From an uncultured Eubacterium sp. (GTDB taxonomy: Bacteria; Bacillota; Clostridia; Peptostreptococcales; Anaerovoracaceae): a stretch of DNA of 64,000 bases. The stretch is taken from assembly GCA_946555345.1 (NCBI GenBank), contig CAMNSS010000014.1, forward strand, positions 27,977 to 91,976, in the 5' to 3' direction. Made by a program: the position numbers and the translations under genes. Numbering within the stretch: position 1 is the first letter of the stretch; every line of letters begins with the position of its first letter. Under the pieces are notes generated by a model. It saw only the letters and a list, made by a program, of their open reading frames with translations. It was not told where the DNA came from and did no database searches. Below are positions 20,258-29,230 of the stretch, one piece after another.

Positions 20258-20680
20258 TCATTTTTGATCGGCAATCGCCGCCTCGATAATTCGCACGCAT
20301 TCATCCGTATGCTTCTTGATATCGCCGCCCCAGAACCGAATCACCGTCCATCCATCGAAAGCTAAATCCTCATTGACCTCCGCATCGCGTTCTTTGTTCC
20401 TGCGTATTTTCTTAATCCAATATTGGCTGTTGCTGCCCTTTTTCAAGCGTGTTTTCAACAGATGCCAATCCTTTCCATGAAAAAATTCGCTGTCGCAAAA
20501 CACAGCAATCTTATATTTTGTCAAAGCGATATCCGGCTTGCCCGGCAGCTTATCATAGTTCTTTCGATAACGATAACCCTTTTTCCATAACGCTTTTCGC
20601 AGGATTACTTCGATGCTCGTATCCTTTGATTTTATGCGCTGCATATTCTTTTTTCGCTGTTCTGGTTTTAGGCAATCCAT
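20258..20680 (-). CDS. vsr: Very short patch repair (Vsr) endonuclease
   Basis: MDCLKPEQRKKNMQRIKSKDTSIEVILRKALWKKGYRYRKN...PDIALTKYKIAVFCDSEFFHGKDW. Confidence 0.93.
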   Translation of the reverse strand: MDCLKPEQRKKNMQRIKSKDTSIEVILRKALWKKGYRYRKNYDKLPGKPDIALTKYKIAVFCDSEFFHGKDWHLLKTRLKKGSNSQYWIKKIRRNKERDAEVNEDLAFDGWTVIRFWGGDIKKHTDECVRIIEAAIADQK

Positions 20681-21189
20681 TTCGTTTCCTTTACCATCCG
20701 TTTCTTAACGAACGCCATCACTTGCCAAATAAGACGAGCAGAAAGCCGCCGCTTCTCTACACAATCTGCATCACCTGGTTTATCGCAAACGCGCCCTCGC
20801 TTGCGATAAGATAAGGCATTACGCCTTTCTTTCGCCATATCGCTTTTAAAAACATCTGCCTGGAACGCCGCATCGCTTTAAGACCTTGGGGGCTTTTTAC
20901 GTGACGCATGGCAATCATCAATCAGCCGGTATCCGTTTCCTGCATATATTATAGAATCCGCTATGCGGGTTGTCAATTTGCCCTATCATAAAATGTGCGC
21001 AACGGTCTGGGCGCTGCGCTTTCGTTGAACCGCTGTTTTTGCGATAAAAATCCCTTGAAGCGCCTGGTAACCAATATGCCTTCACACAAATTGTTTTTCC
21101 CACGGCTCCTTTACACGCAACCATCGTTACATAATAACGCACCTTTACAAAAAATCTTCCCCGTACAGAACACGAGGGTTTCCCTGCGC

Positions 21190-21328
21190 AAACAGCAAAA
21201 CCGCAAATGCAAAGATTTCACCACAAATCAGAGCCGCAAACGAAATATTTTCACGCCGCAAAAGACAAGGCCGCAAACGGAATATTTTCATGCCGCAAAA
21301 ACAGGACCGCCAAATTCGGCGGTCCTGC
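21190..21328. repeat. Degenerate tandem repeats of about 36 bp, ending in a GACCGCC...GGCGGTC hairpin
   Basis: 'gccgcaaacg(g)aatattttca(c/t)gccgcaaaa' recurs; terminal 'aggaccgccaaattcggcggtcct'. Confidence 0.7.
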
Positions 21329-21422
21329 CCTATTCTGCCCTCGTTCATTTCCCGTTGTGCTTTCGTTTTTCGTTGCGCCCCGGCCCGGTTCTCCGTTTTT
21401 TCTTTTCCTGAAACGCCTGTCC

Positions 21423-22316
21423 TTAAAACAGATCAATCCCGACTTCCTTCAATACGGACAAGTCGATCGCCATCCTCGCCGTTTTCAATGCATCCACCAT
21501 CTGGCTGATCTGCAAATCGGCTGTCAGCCCACAGATAATGCCTGCGTTATAAAAGTCAAGGCTGCTGTGATCGACCACAAAATCCACCAGCTTTTTCATC
21601 GCTTTTTTCAGCGCTTCATCAGCATCGGCATCTGTCGCAATCGATGCAAAACGCCCGTCCGCTATCACGAACGGAATGTCGATCTTCATGTCGTGGCGCA
21701 CCTTTACATCCAGCTCGGCATAGCCTTCCGTTTCCAACCCCATGTAAAACGATTCGCCGTCCCCCATTGCCGCATGGAAATCGCCTACCGCCATCAGGCC
21801 GCCATCGGCAAACACAGGCAAAAACACGGTTGCACCTTCCTTAATCATCGTCGTATCCAAATTGCCGCCGTGGTCTCCCGGCATCGCTGTCGTCTGCGGC
21901 TCTCCCGCTGGGGCGACGCCGATCACGCCCATCATCGGACGCAGTTTAAACTTCATGCCATCGTAATACCAATATTCATCGTCAAATTCGATCATCCTGG
22001 TAATATCCTTATGATTATATTCCGCCAAAAGCCCATCGTTTTCAACGCTCATGGTGTAGCCGGGCGAAACGCACCTGATTTTCTTAACCTTAACCTCCAA
22101 AACATCGCCAGGTTTCACGCCGTTAAAGTACACCGGTCCTGTCGATGGGTTGCAGTAAGCATAATCTACATCCTTTAAAAACTTCGTTTCATCCGAAATG
22201 AAACCGTGGAAACAATCCCTGGTCTCAAATTCCAACGATGCTGGCAAGTCCACCCGCACAGCAGGTTTGTGATTCTTATCAAACGTATAGATAACTTGAT
22301 CTTTTGTAATCAACAT
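21423..22316 (-). CDS. Acetamidase/formamidase family protein
   Basis: GDVLEVKVKKI...MMGVIGVAPAGEPQTTAMPGDHGGNLDTTMIKEGATVFLPVFADGGLMAVGDFHAAMGDGE. Confidence 0.92.
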   Translation of the reverse strand: MLITKDQVIYTFDKNHKPAVRVDLPASLEFETRDCFHGFISDETKFLKDVDYAYCNPSTGPVYFNGVKPGDVLEVKVKKIRCVSPGYTMSVENDGLLAEYNHKDITRMIEFDDEYWYYDGMKFKLRPMMGVIGVAPAGEPQTTAMPGDHGGNLDTTMIKEGATVFLPVFADGGLMAVGDFHAAMGDGESFYMGLETEGYAELDVKVRHDMKIDIPFVIADGRFASIATDADADEALKKAMKKLVDFVVDHSSLDFYNAGIICGLTADLQISQMVDALKTARMAIDLSVLKEVGIDLF

Positions 22317-22328
22317 TTTAAGTCCTCC

Positions 22329-23687
22329 TTACACATTTTCCGGGTGCTGCCGTTTCACCACGGCGAACCTGTAGTACAGGTACAAAAGCGCCATCCACAC
22401 GATCGTTAAAATCACGGAGGTCAGATAGCTGGCAATGCAAGCGTATAAAACGAATGCGACGCCAATGATTCCGATCACAGGCAGCACAGGGAACAGCGGC
22501 ATCTTAAACCCGCCAGCCTTTACTTCATCCGGGCATTTCCTCCTGTACTGGATTGCGGCAACCAGCGCCATAATCCAGATGACTGCATACGTGATCGTGA
22601 TCTGGTTCGATAATGTCACATAAACCAGGTCAGCGTTAATCGTGCCCAGCAAAATCATCCCTACGGATAATGCCCAAATGATGATAATGCCCTTTACCGG
22701 CGTTCTCGTCTTTTCGTTGATTTCCCCGAATACCTTTGGCATCTGCCCTACCCGCGCCATATGATAAAATACCCTAGACGAAGAATAGAGCGTTCCCATG
22801 ATAATGCAGGTTGCCGCCGCAAGCCATGCCGCACTGTTCATGATAAATCCTGCCGCACGCCCAAACACCTGCTCCGCAGCCAGCGTGAACGGGGATTCGG
22901 TCATCGAAATCTCATTCCATGGGATAATGCCCAGAACGCCTATCATGCACAGCGTGTAAACGGCAATAAACGTGATGCTCGACCATACCAACGCTTTTGG
23001 CAGGCTCTTTACGTTCTTGCATTCATCCCCTGCTGTCGTCAAAGTAACCGCCCCTTGGTATGCGTAAGTACCCAGCGGCAGGGCGGCCATGCATCCAGCC
23101 ATGCCAAACGGCGCAAACGGGCTGAAATTGCCTGCGTCTACATTCGGCATGGTAATTGCGCCAAAGATCACCATGACAGCCAAAAGCGCAAGCACCATCA
23201 AAAGCTGTGTGCGCGCCGCAATCGCCGCACCCATCACATTTAAAAATGCGAAAAGCGTTAAAAAGATGATTCCAAACAATACCGTCCATAATTCCTGGTC
23301 AAGCCCCGGAAAATACCAGCAGGTAAGCGTTCCGATTGCAATGCCGGTGCTTCCCCCAGCGATAATCCAGCCCGCCGTAAATCCGAACCCCGCCAGGTAT
23401 CCCCACCATCCGCCGAGGAACCTGTCGATCCAGACGGACATTGCCCCAGCGCTCGGCATTCCCACGGCCAATTCAGCCAAGCTGATCATGACGATTCCCT
23501 GTATGATTCCCGCTACGGCAAAGACCAGGACCGAGCTGGGACCTGCCACTTGAACGCCCTGCCCCAATAACAGAAAGATCCCGTCCCCGACCACCGAGCC
23601 TACGCCCAATGCCCATAACGCCCAAAATCCTAAATTCTTGCGGGGCGCTATTTCCTTCACCGTTTCCTGTTTCCTAATGTCTCCCAT
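22329..23687 (-). CDS. APC-superfamily amino acid permease
   Basis: FWALWALGVGSVVGDGIFLLLGQG..., about 12 hydrophobic segments. Confidence 0.9.
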   Translation of the reverse strand: MGDIRKQETVKEIAPRKNLGFWALWALGVGSVVGDGIFLLLGQGVQVAGPSSVLVFAVAGIIQGIVMISLAELAVGMPSAGAMSVWIDRFLGGWWGYLAGFGFTAGWIIAGGSTGIAIGTLTCWYFPGLDQELWTVLFGIIFLTLFAFLNVMGAAIAARTQLLMVLALLAVMVIFGAITMPNVDAGNFSPFAPFGMAGCMAALPLGTYAYQGAVTLTTAGDECKNVKSLPKALVWSSITFIAVYTLCMIGVLGIIPWNEISMTESPFTLAAEQVFGRAAGFIMNSAAWLAAATCIIMGTLYSSSRVFYHMARVGQMPKVFGEINEKTRTPVKGIIIIWALSVGMILLGTINADLVYVTLSNQITITYAVIWIMALVAAIQYRRKCPDEVKAGGFKMPLFPVLPVIGIIGVAFVLYACIASYLTSVILTIVWMALLYLYYRFAVVKRQHPENV

Positions 23688-23938
23688 TTTATGCCTCCAT
23701 TTCTTTTAAAATTTTCAGAAAACTTTTGCAAGCGTAGTATAGCACGATTCGCAATGTAACGCCATTGTCCAGAAATTAAATAAAAAACCAAAAGTTTGTA
23801 TTTTATACAACACGGCCTTTGCAAGCCATTTATTTCGCCGCATTCCATTATTTCTTAATGCTTTTTTTCTTTTTATTGTTTATAATGGTAGCAAAGACGG
23901 CATGGCCAGCACTCTATCACAAGCGGGATTCTTTCATG

Positions 23939-24222
23939 TTCAGGACAGAATCCAAGATGTTCACAGGACATTTAGGACAAGCCGCCATATCGCTTACACC
24001 GGTGTTTCCAGCATAATAAAAAAACGTACGGGGCAAAAGCGAAAATTCCCCTGCACATATGCCGTCCGCACCAGGCAACGCTTCGCTAGTTTTCTGCCAG
24101 CTACGGGCTTTTTTGATGCTAAACGGAACATCCACTGGATATTCAGGACGGATTCGAGACGTTCACGGAACATCCGGGACAAGCCGCCATATCGCCTGCA
24201 ATGATATTGCTTACATAATAAA
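23939..24222. repeat. Direct repeat pair (about 80 bp each, spacing about 203 bp) upstream of the PucR-like gene
   Basis: 'ttcaggac(a/g)gattc.agacgttcac.g.acat..gggacaagccgccatatcgc' at 23939-24020 and 24142-24222. Confidence 0.75.
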
Positions 24223-24245
24223 TGATCCATTACGAGAGGTCTCCT

Positions 24246-25466
24246 ATGCTTACCGTATCCAGCCTATTATCAAACGCACTATTGGAAAACTGCCGCGTCG
24301 CTGCCGGAAGCGGCGGAATCAACAACCCGATCCGCAGCACCGGTTATTTTGAATGGGAACAGGACAGCGATATCGTAAAGAGCTTTGGGCAAGGGGAATT
24401 TGTGATTACCACCTTGTATGCAGCGAAAGACGATATGCAGGTAGCGGAAAAATGCCTCAAGCTTTTAATCAGCAACCACGTGGCTGCAATCGCCATTAAA
24501 GACGTTTATTACGATGATATCTCCAGCGAAATAAAACAGTACGCAAACAAATACAATGTGCCGCTCTTATTCTTTTCCAATACTTATATTGACGATATCA
24601 TCGTGTCAATCCACAATCAACTATCTGCGGCCGTTCCAAACCAGGCGGAAGACAGCATCCTGACGCCCCTTCTCTTCGAAGAAGCCCAAGAAGAGGCGGA
24701 AACTGAGAAACGAATGCGGAAGCTGAACCCGTTTTTCTATTCCGATACCATTTTTGCCGCTTTTGTTTCCCAGGATACGGATACCCACAGCATATCGAAA
24801 CAATCCATGGCAAAATATGCAGCTCTTTCACAGAAGCTGAACAGCATCATTCCCCCGCAAGCAGGCGGCGTGTCCTTCACGCATGCGCTCGCAACGTACA
24901 AGCGCGGGATTTTCCTCATCAGCACGGCTAACAACGCTGCGCCCGAAACAGCCGCAGGTTTTCTGGAAACGCTGGAAAGCACAGTCTTTCAGGAGCGGCC
25001 ATTCGATTATTGCCGAATCGGCATGGGAACGCCGATCCACGGATTCACCCAGGTTTCCGATCTGCTTTGGGAGGCAATCTATGCGAACACAAGTTGTGCG
25101 CTAACGCAAAAACACATCCTAGGCTTCAACGATTGCGGAACGGATCAGCTCATCCTGCCACAATGCTACGCACCGCACTACCAGGAATTTTACGAAAATA
25201 CATTAAACCGCCTCGATGCACAGGGGCAGGAGCATACCGATGCACCGCTGCTTGAAACTGCCCTTGCCTTCGTCGCCAGCGGCGGCAGCATGGAACAGAC
25301 GGCGAATGCGCTGTTTCAACACAAAAATACCATTCGTTACCGCATCAACAAGATCAGCAAATTATTAAACAGCAAGGACGAAATCAGCTTTTTTCATACC
25401 CTGTACACGTTTTCGAGATTGCACATGGCCAGAAAATACCTCGATGTGATATTCCATGACCGCTAG
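24246..25466 (+). CDS. PucR/CdaR-family transcriptional regulator
   Basis: N-terminal PucR-like domain and C-terminal HTH: ETALAFVASGGSMEQTANALFQHKNTIRYRINKISKLL. Confidence 0.88.
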   Translation: MLTVSSLLSNALLENCRVAAGSGGINNPIRSTGYFEWEQDSDIVKSFGQGEFVITTLYAAKDDMQVAEKCLKLLISNHVAAIAIKDVYYDDISSEIKQYANKYNVPLLFFSNTYIDDIIVSIHNQLSAAVPNQAEDSILTPLLFEEAQEEAETEKRMRKLNPFFYSDTIFAAFVSQDTDTHSISKQSMAKYAALSQKLNSIIPPQAGGVSFTHALATYKRGIFLISTANNAAPETAAGFLETLESTVFQERPFDYCRIGMGTPIHGFTQVSDLLWEAIYANTSCALTQKHILGFNDCGTDQLILPQCYAPHYQEFYENTLNRLDAQGQEHTDAPLLETALAFVASGGSMEQTANALFQHKNTIRYRINKISKLLNSKDEISFFHTLYTFSRLHMARKYLDVIFHDR

Positions 25467-25694
25467 CGGTATTTTTTGCAAAACAAAGCCGGCTTCGCCG
25501 ATTCTTTTCAGCGGAAGATTTTGTTACATTTCGTCATATCGCTTACAGCGATATTTCCTATATGATAAAAAATCCACTGGCATAGCCAGTGGTACGAGTT
25601 TACCCTATCGCTGTATCTATTGAAAAACAACCATTTCCAAAGAAAAGCAAAACCTCGGGACGTTTTTACGGAAAATTTACGGAAAGCGAAAAAG

Positions 25695-25731
25695 AAAAAC
25701 GGCTGAACCGTTGAAATTCAGCCGTTTTTTT
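25695..25731. terminator. Rho-independent-type hairpin
   Basis: ACGGCTGAACCGTTGAAATTCAGCCGTTTTTTT. Confidence 0.75.
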
Positions 25732-25757
25732 GGCTAGGGTCAGCAGGATTCGAAGCT
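25731..25757. repeat. attL-like partial copy of the tRNA-Gln 3' end
   Basis: TGGCTAGGGTCAGCAGGATTCGAA versus tRNA side TGGCTAGGGTAGCAGGATTCGAA (63946 onward). Confidence 0.75.
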
Positions 25758-25868
25758 CCATTTTGCCTTGAAATTTCAATGTATTTGGCGATTGCCCGTT
25801 ATTCTGTCCCCTCGTTTGTCCCCTGATTGATCGGTTGATCTGGTGTTTATATAGGGAACTATTTCTCT

Positions 25869-26072
25869 TTATCTATTATTTGCTTCAAATAAAACTGCCT
25901 TTGCATGAATTTCCTCTATGCTCTCTTCCTCCCACAATTTACGCTGCCATTCGGTATAATCAAAACAATCCCTTTTGATTAACTTTATGAACCGTTCTGC
26001 ATCCACGGTTCCTAATGTTGTAATCAATGCTTCCATAGCTTCCATGCGCACAACATTATCCGTTCTCATCAC
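25869..26072 (-). CDS. Putative antitoxin of PIN TA pair
   Basis: 67 aa; MEALITTLGTVDAERFIKLIKRDCFDYTEWQRKLWEE; start overlaps the end of the PIN gene. Confidence 0.65.
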   Translation of the reverse strand: MMRTDNVVRMEAMEALITTLGTVDAERFIKLIKRDCFDYTEWQRKLWEEESIEEIHAKAVLFEANNR

Positions 26073-26500
26073 AAAACCTCCATTTCCCTGACAAAGTCTA
26101 TCGGATTTATAATGTTGATATCCTCCACATTCTTATTAAGCAATTTCATGTCAGTAGTAATAAAATAATCGCACCCTGATTTTATGGCACAGGCAATATG
26201 CAACGCATCTTTTGCTTTGATCCCTTTGCGCATTATCGTTTTGCCCATAATCAGGATTTCTTCAGAGGATGCACAAAATTCATTGGCGATATATTTCCAC
26301 GGCGCAATTGCGTTTTTCTTATCTTCATAAGGGTTGCCATCGTTCTCATAATCCAGCATATACGACCACACTAAATCATATTTCCCCTCACGCACACTTG
26401 CCTGGATATACAGCTTTGCTTCCGTTTCTAAATATATCTTCATTTGTGCTTGGTCATCAAAAGGCCGATTGTAACTGCAATTGTCCAAGTATATCTTCAA
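26069..26500 (-). CDS. PIN-domain protein (putative toxin)
   Basis: MKIYLDNCSYNRPFDD...KAKDALHIACAIKSGCDYFITTDMKLLNK...INPIDFVREMEVL. Confidence 0.88.
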   Translation of the reverse strand: MKIYLDNCSYNRPFDDQAQMKIYLETEAKLYIQASVREGKYDLVWSYMLDYENDGNPYEDKKNAIAPWKYIANEFCASSEEILIMGKTIMRKGIKAKDALHIACAIKSGCDYFITTDMKLLNKNVEDINIINPIDFVREMEVL

Positions 26501-26641
26501 AGCACGCCCTCCCCTATGTCTTCATTATACGGTTGCTTACATTTAAAATCAATCCTTTTCATCGTTATATTTGGTTAGCAAATTGCGGGCATCAAAAACA
26601 GGGTAAAGACTCGGAATGCCTTGAACCTGTCGCTCCGGCCT

Positions 26642-26780
26642 TCTCAGATTCGAATCTGCCTTGAAATTTCAATGTGTTTGGCGATTACCCGTTATTCTGT
26701 CCCCTCGCCTGTCCCCTGATTGAGCAGTTGATATGGCGTTTATAATGCATCTCTTTTTATCAATGTGATAAAGCGTCCGA
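26642..26780. repeat. Second copy of the att-flanking repeat
   Basis: TCAGATTCGAATCTGCCTTGAAATTTCAATGTGTTTGGCGATTACCCGTTATTCTGTCCCCTCGCCTGTCCCCTGATTGAGCAGTTGATATGG. Confidence 0.8.
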
Positions 26781-27041
26781 AATCCGCAGTTGCCTTTACT
26801 CAAATATCCTCCAATAATCTTTCGCAGTTGATCCCACACGTTCAATAATATCGTTTTCTTTGAGTGCCTTTACTCTCTTTGCATCCCAACGTAGCTGATT
26901 TTAGCCCGTATATACTTCAGATACAAAATTTCTATAATTCTATCGACTAAATCAATTTCATTTTTGCCACTATATAGAAGAGCGAATGCAGATATAAAGA
27001 CTTCATATTTACATTCGTTCTCATTTCACCCATCCAGCAAT

Positions 27042-27251
27042 TCACCGCTTTATGCCCTTCATGTCATATTGCATTAGCCACCACGCAATGTAGAAAAATA
27101 TATCGTTTTGATCTTCATGGAAAGGGGAGTGCATCTGCTCTTTCAGGCGTTTTTCATCTTCTTTTTTCAGTTTTTTTCTTTTTTTGATTTCCCTGTTTGG
27201 AAAATCCTTAGCCTGCAAATCAGAGTTCCACATTAATGTCCTCTGCCACAT
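27042..27251 (-). CDS. Small hypothetical protein downstream of VapD-like gene
   Basis: 69 aa ORF overlapping the VapD-like stop; weak support. Confidence 0.35.
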   Translation of the reverse strand: MWQRTLMWNSDLQAKDFPNREIKKRKKLKKEDEKRLKEQMHSPFHEDQNDIFFYIAWWLMQYDMKGIKR

Positions 27252-27567
27252 CGTCTATGCTTCGCAGCAGGCTGTGCTGGGTTCCAATATTTGTAACGTC
27301 TATTTCTGTCACACACTGAAAAAACCACAGCAAGGCTGTATTTAAGTCCTGCATCAACAAAACAACATCAACATTTGTCATCCTTGCATTTGAAATGTAT
27401 ACGGAGTACTGCCTGTGCTGGAACCCACTTTTCTGCATGAACCGCTTTATATCTGCATATGCTTTTTTGTAGAACCTTGCATTCCCAGTGTTTTCAGGTT
27501 TTGAATAGAATTTTTGCAACGCCTTCTGCTTCAAGTCAAATGTGATTTGTTTTTTACTGCCTGCCAT
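27220..27567 (-). CDS. VapD-like endoribonuclease (Cas2-like fold family)
   Basis: KQITFDLKQKALQ...FYKKAYADIKRFMQKSGFQHRQYSVYISNARMTNVDVVLLMQDL. Confidence 0.65.
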   Translation of the reverse strand: MAGSKKQITFDLKQKALQKFYSKPENTGNARFYKKAYADIKRFMQKSGFQHRQYSVYISNARMTNVDVVLLMQDLNTALLWFFQCVTEIDVTNIGTQHSLLRSIDDVAEDINVEL

Positions 27568-27569
27568 GG

Positions 27570-27883
27570 CTATGACAATTTCCTTTTCTCAAACTTCCAC
27601 GCCTGTGTCAATACATCCTCCGCTTCCGCATTGTCATCATCATACCATGAACATGAGGATGCTGACGGGATAAACCAATTGCTGTCCATCAGCTTGGTTA
27701 TGATTGCCCACATATTGGTATAATCTTTTTTCTCCCCGTTGTCCGTAAATGCCAGCACTTCGGAATCTTCCACGCAAGGCAGTCCTTTCGCCAAAAAGTT
27801 TTTTTGATCACGTCATGGACTTCCTGCATTATATGCCCCCACTTTTCTATCGCGCCGGAATCAAAGGTAAATTCAACCCTCAT
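27570..27883 (-). pseudogene. VapD partner (putative antitoxin), frameshifted at 27793-27797
   Basis: MRVEFTFDSGAIEKWGHIMQEVHDVIKKTF continues in another frame as LAKGLPCVEDSEVLAFTDNGEKKDYTNMWAIITKLMDSNWFIPSASSCSWYDDD... Confidence 0.7.
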
Positions 27884-28031
27884 TTTGATGAAACCTCCCG
27901 TAAAATCTGTTCTTCCTATTATCGATTATTATAAGCTGGAATACCCCCGCCATCAACAGATTTTTTTGAGGGCCTTCCGCCCCTGTATATATGCCTGAGC
28001 ACCATGCGACGCCCCTGCGCTTTTTACGGCA

Positions 28032-28130
28032 TATCCAGATACCCGCCCATCGGGGCTGCCTGTACCCCGCTTGCCCTGGCTTCAAAGTGCAAGTGCAGGT
28101 GCGGGTCTGTTGAGTTCCCAGTACTGCTCC
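28032..28130 (-). pseudogene. M23 peptidase C-terminal fragment
   Basis: GNSTDPHLHLHFEARASGVQAAPMGGYLDMP*, parallels GNSTGPHLHLEVRVNGVQVDPMGGYLDMP* at 60169. Confidence 0.8.
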
Positions 28131-28414
28131 CTGCACAGTTTTTCATTTACTATGCTATCCAGAAGGCCATCAACAGTGAAAATATCATGCTGCCCTTCGT
28201 TATCTATGGGATTTTCAATATATGTACCCGTTCTGACAAGCCTCCGGTAATACCGCTGATCTTCGTTAAAATCTTTCCAATCATAAATCCGTAACTGCTC
28301 CATAATATCATCCTTGACACCCAGCTTTCGCATCTGTTTCTCTTCTGCCTCCTTTCGTGCTTTCCATTTCTTTTCTTCTTTGGCTTTGTTGTATGCCATT
28401 TCCTTCTCCTCCAA
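28082..28414 (-). pseudogene. Truncated sigma-like HTH ORF (paralogue of 32102-32524)
   Basis: MAYNKAKEEKKWKARKEAEEKQMRKLGVKDDIMEQLRIYDWKDFNEDQRYYRRL...VDGLLDSIVNEKLCREQ, then junction into M23 fragment. Confidence 0.75.
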
Positions 28415-28517
28415 TCTGAATTCTTTTATTGAAAAGCCAGATTGAAAGGCGGGCTACGGCATCTAAAAAAGCACATTTGCGTTTTATTTCAGGCACAGTC
28501 GCCCCCACCCGTAAAAG

Positions 28518-28690
28518 GGGTGCTAGGGCAACAAGATTCAGACCTGCATTCTGCCTTGAAATTTCAATGTATTTGGCGATTGCCTGTTATTCTGTCCCCT
28601 CGTTTGTCCCCTAATTGGTCGGTTGATATGGCGTTTATAATGCATCCCTTTTTATCAACGTGACAAAGCATCCGGCATCCGCAGGCAACA
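28518..28690. repeat. Third copy of the att-flanking repeat with tRNA-Gln-like T-arm
   Basis: GTGCTAGGGCAACAAGATTCAGACCTGC...TGCCTTGAAATTTCAATGTATTTGGCGATTGCCTGTTATTCTGTCCCCTCGTTTGTCCCC. Confidence 0.8.
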
Positions 28691-28763
28691 CCAAGATTTG
28701 CTGCCAATGCAACCATTGCATCAATGCGCACAACATTATCTGTTCTTATAATATTCCCTTCAT

Positions 28764-29003
28764 TTACTTGGTAAAATCTATTGGGTTTTCTTTTGCATAT
28801 GCTATGGCGGCAGCATTAAACTCTTCAGCACCAATATTATCAAATTGCTCCCGCTGCCATTTTGTATAGTCAAATTTCTCCCGTATGATTACTGATATAA
28901 ATTGTTCTGTTTCAACGACGCCCAATTTTTCCAACAAACAGTTGATGCCCTTATTCATAATTTCTGTATTATTCATCATTTGATGTTCCCTCCAATCTTT
29001 CAA
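28764..29003 (-). CDS. Antitoxin paralogue (second PIN TA module)
   Basis: INCLLEKLGVVETEQFISVIIREKFDYTKWQREQFDNIGAEE resembles 25869-26072. Confidence 0.6.
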   Translation of the reverse strand: MKDWREHQMMNNTEIMNKGINCLLEKLGVVETEQFISVIIREKFDYTKWQREQFDNIGAEEFNAAAIAYAKENPIDFTK

Positions 29004-29070
29004 TAAAATCCACCGGGTTCATTGGCTGAATTTCCTCTGTTTTGAATTGTAGGAGCCTTTTATCTTTGGA
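28980..29070 (-). pseudogene. PIN toxin C-terminal fragment
   Basis: Frame reads ASKDKRLLQFKTEEIQPMNPVDFIERLEGTSNDE* directly upstream of the antitoxin paralogue; no N-terminal half. Confidence 0.6.
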
Positions 29071-29183
29071 AGCGACGTGATATTCATTTCACCATTCTGG
29101 AGCAACCGTTCATCGGTTTCTCTTTTATTAATTATATTATATGCTGGCAGATTGGTTCATGCAAAGCAAATTCATCATAAGGC

Positions 29184-29216
29184 AAAAGCCTGGATCATTT
29201 TCTGATCCAGGCTTTT
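29184..29216. terminator. Hairpin downstream of integrase
   Basis: AAAAGCCTGGATCATTTTCTGATCCAGGCTTTT. Confidence 0.85.
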
Positions 29217-29230
29217 ATAAACTGCCGGTT

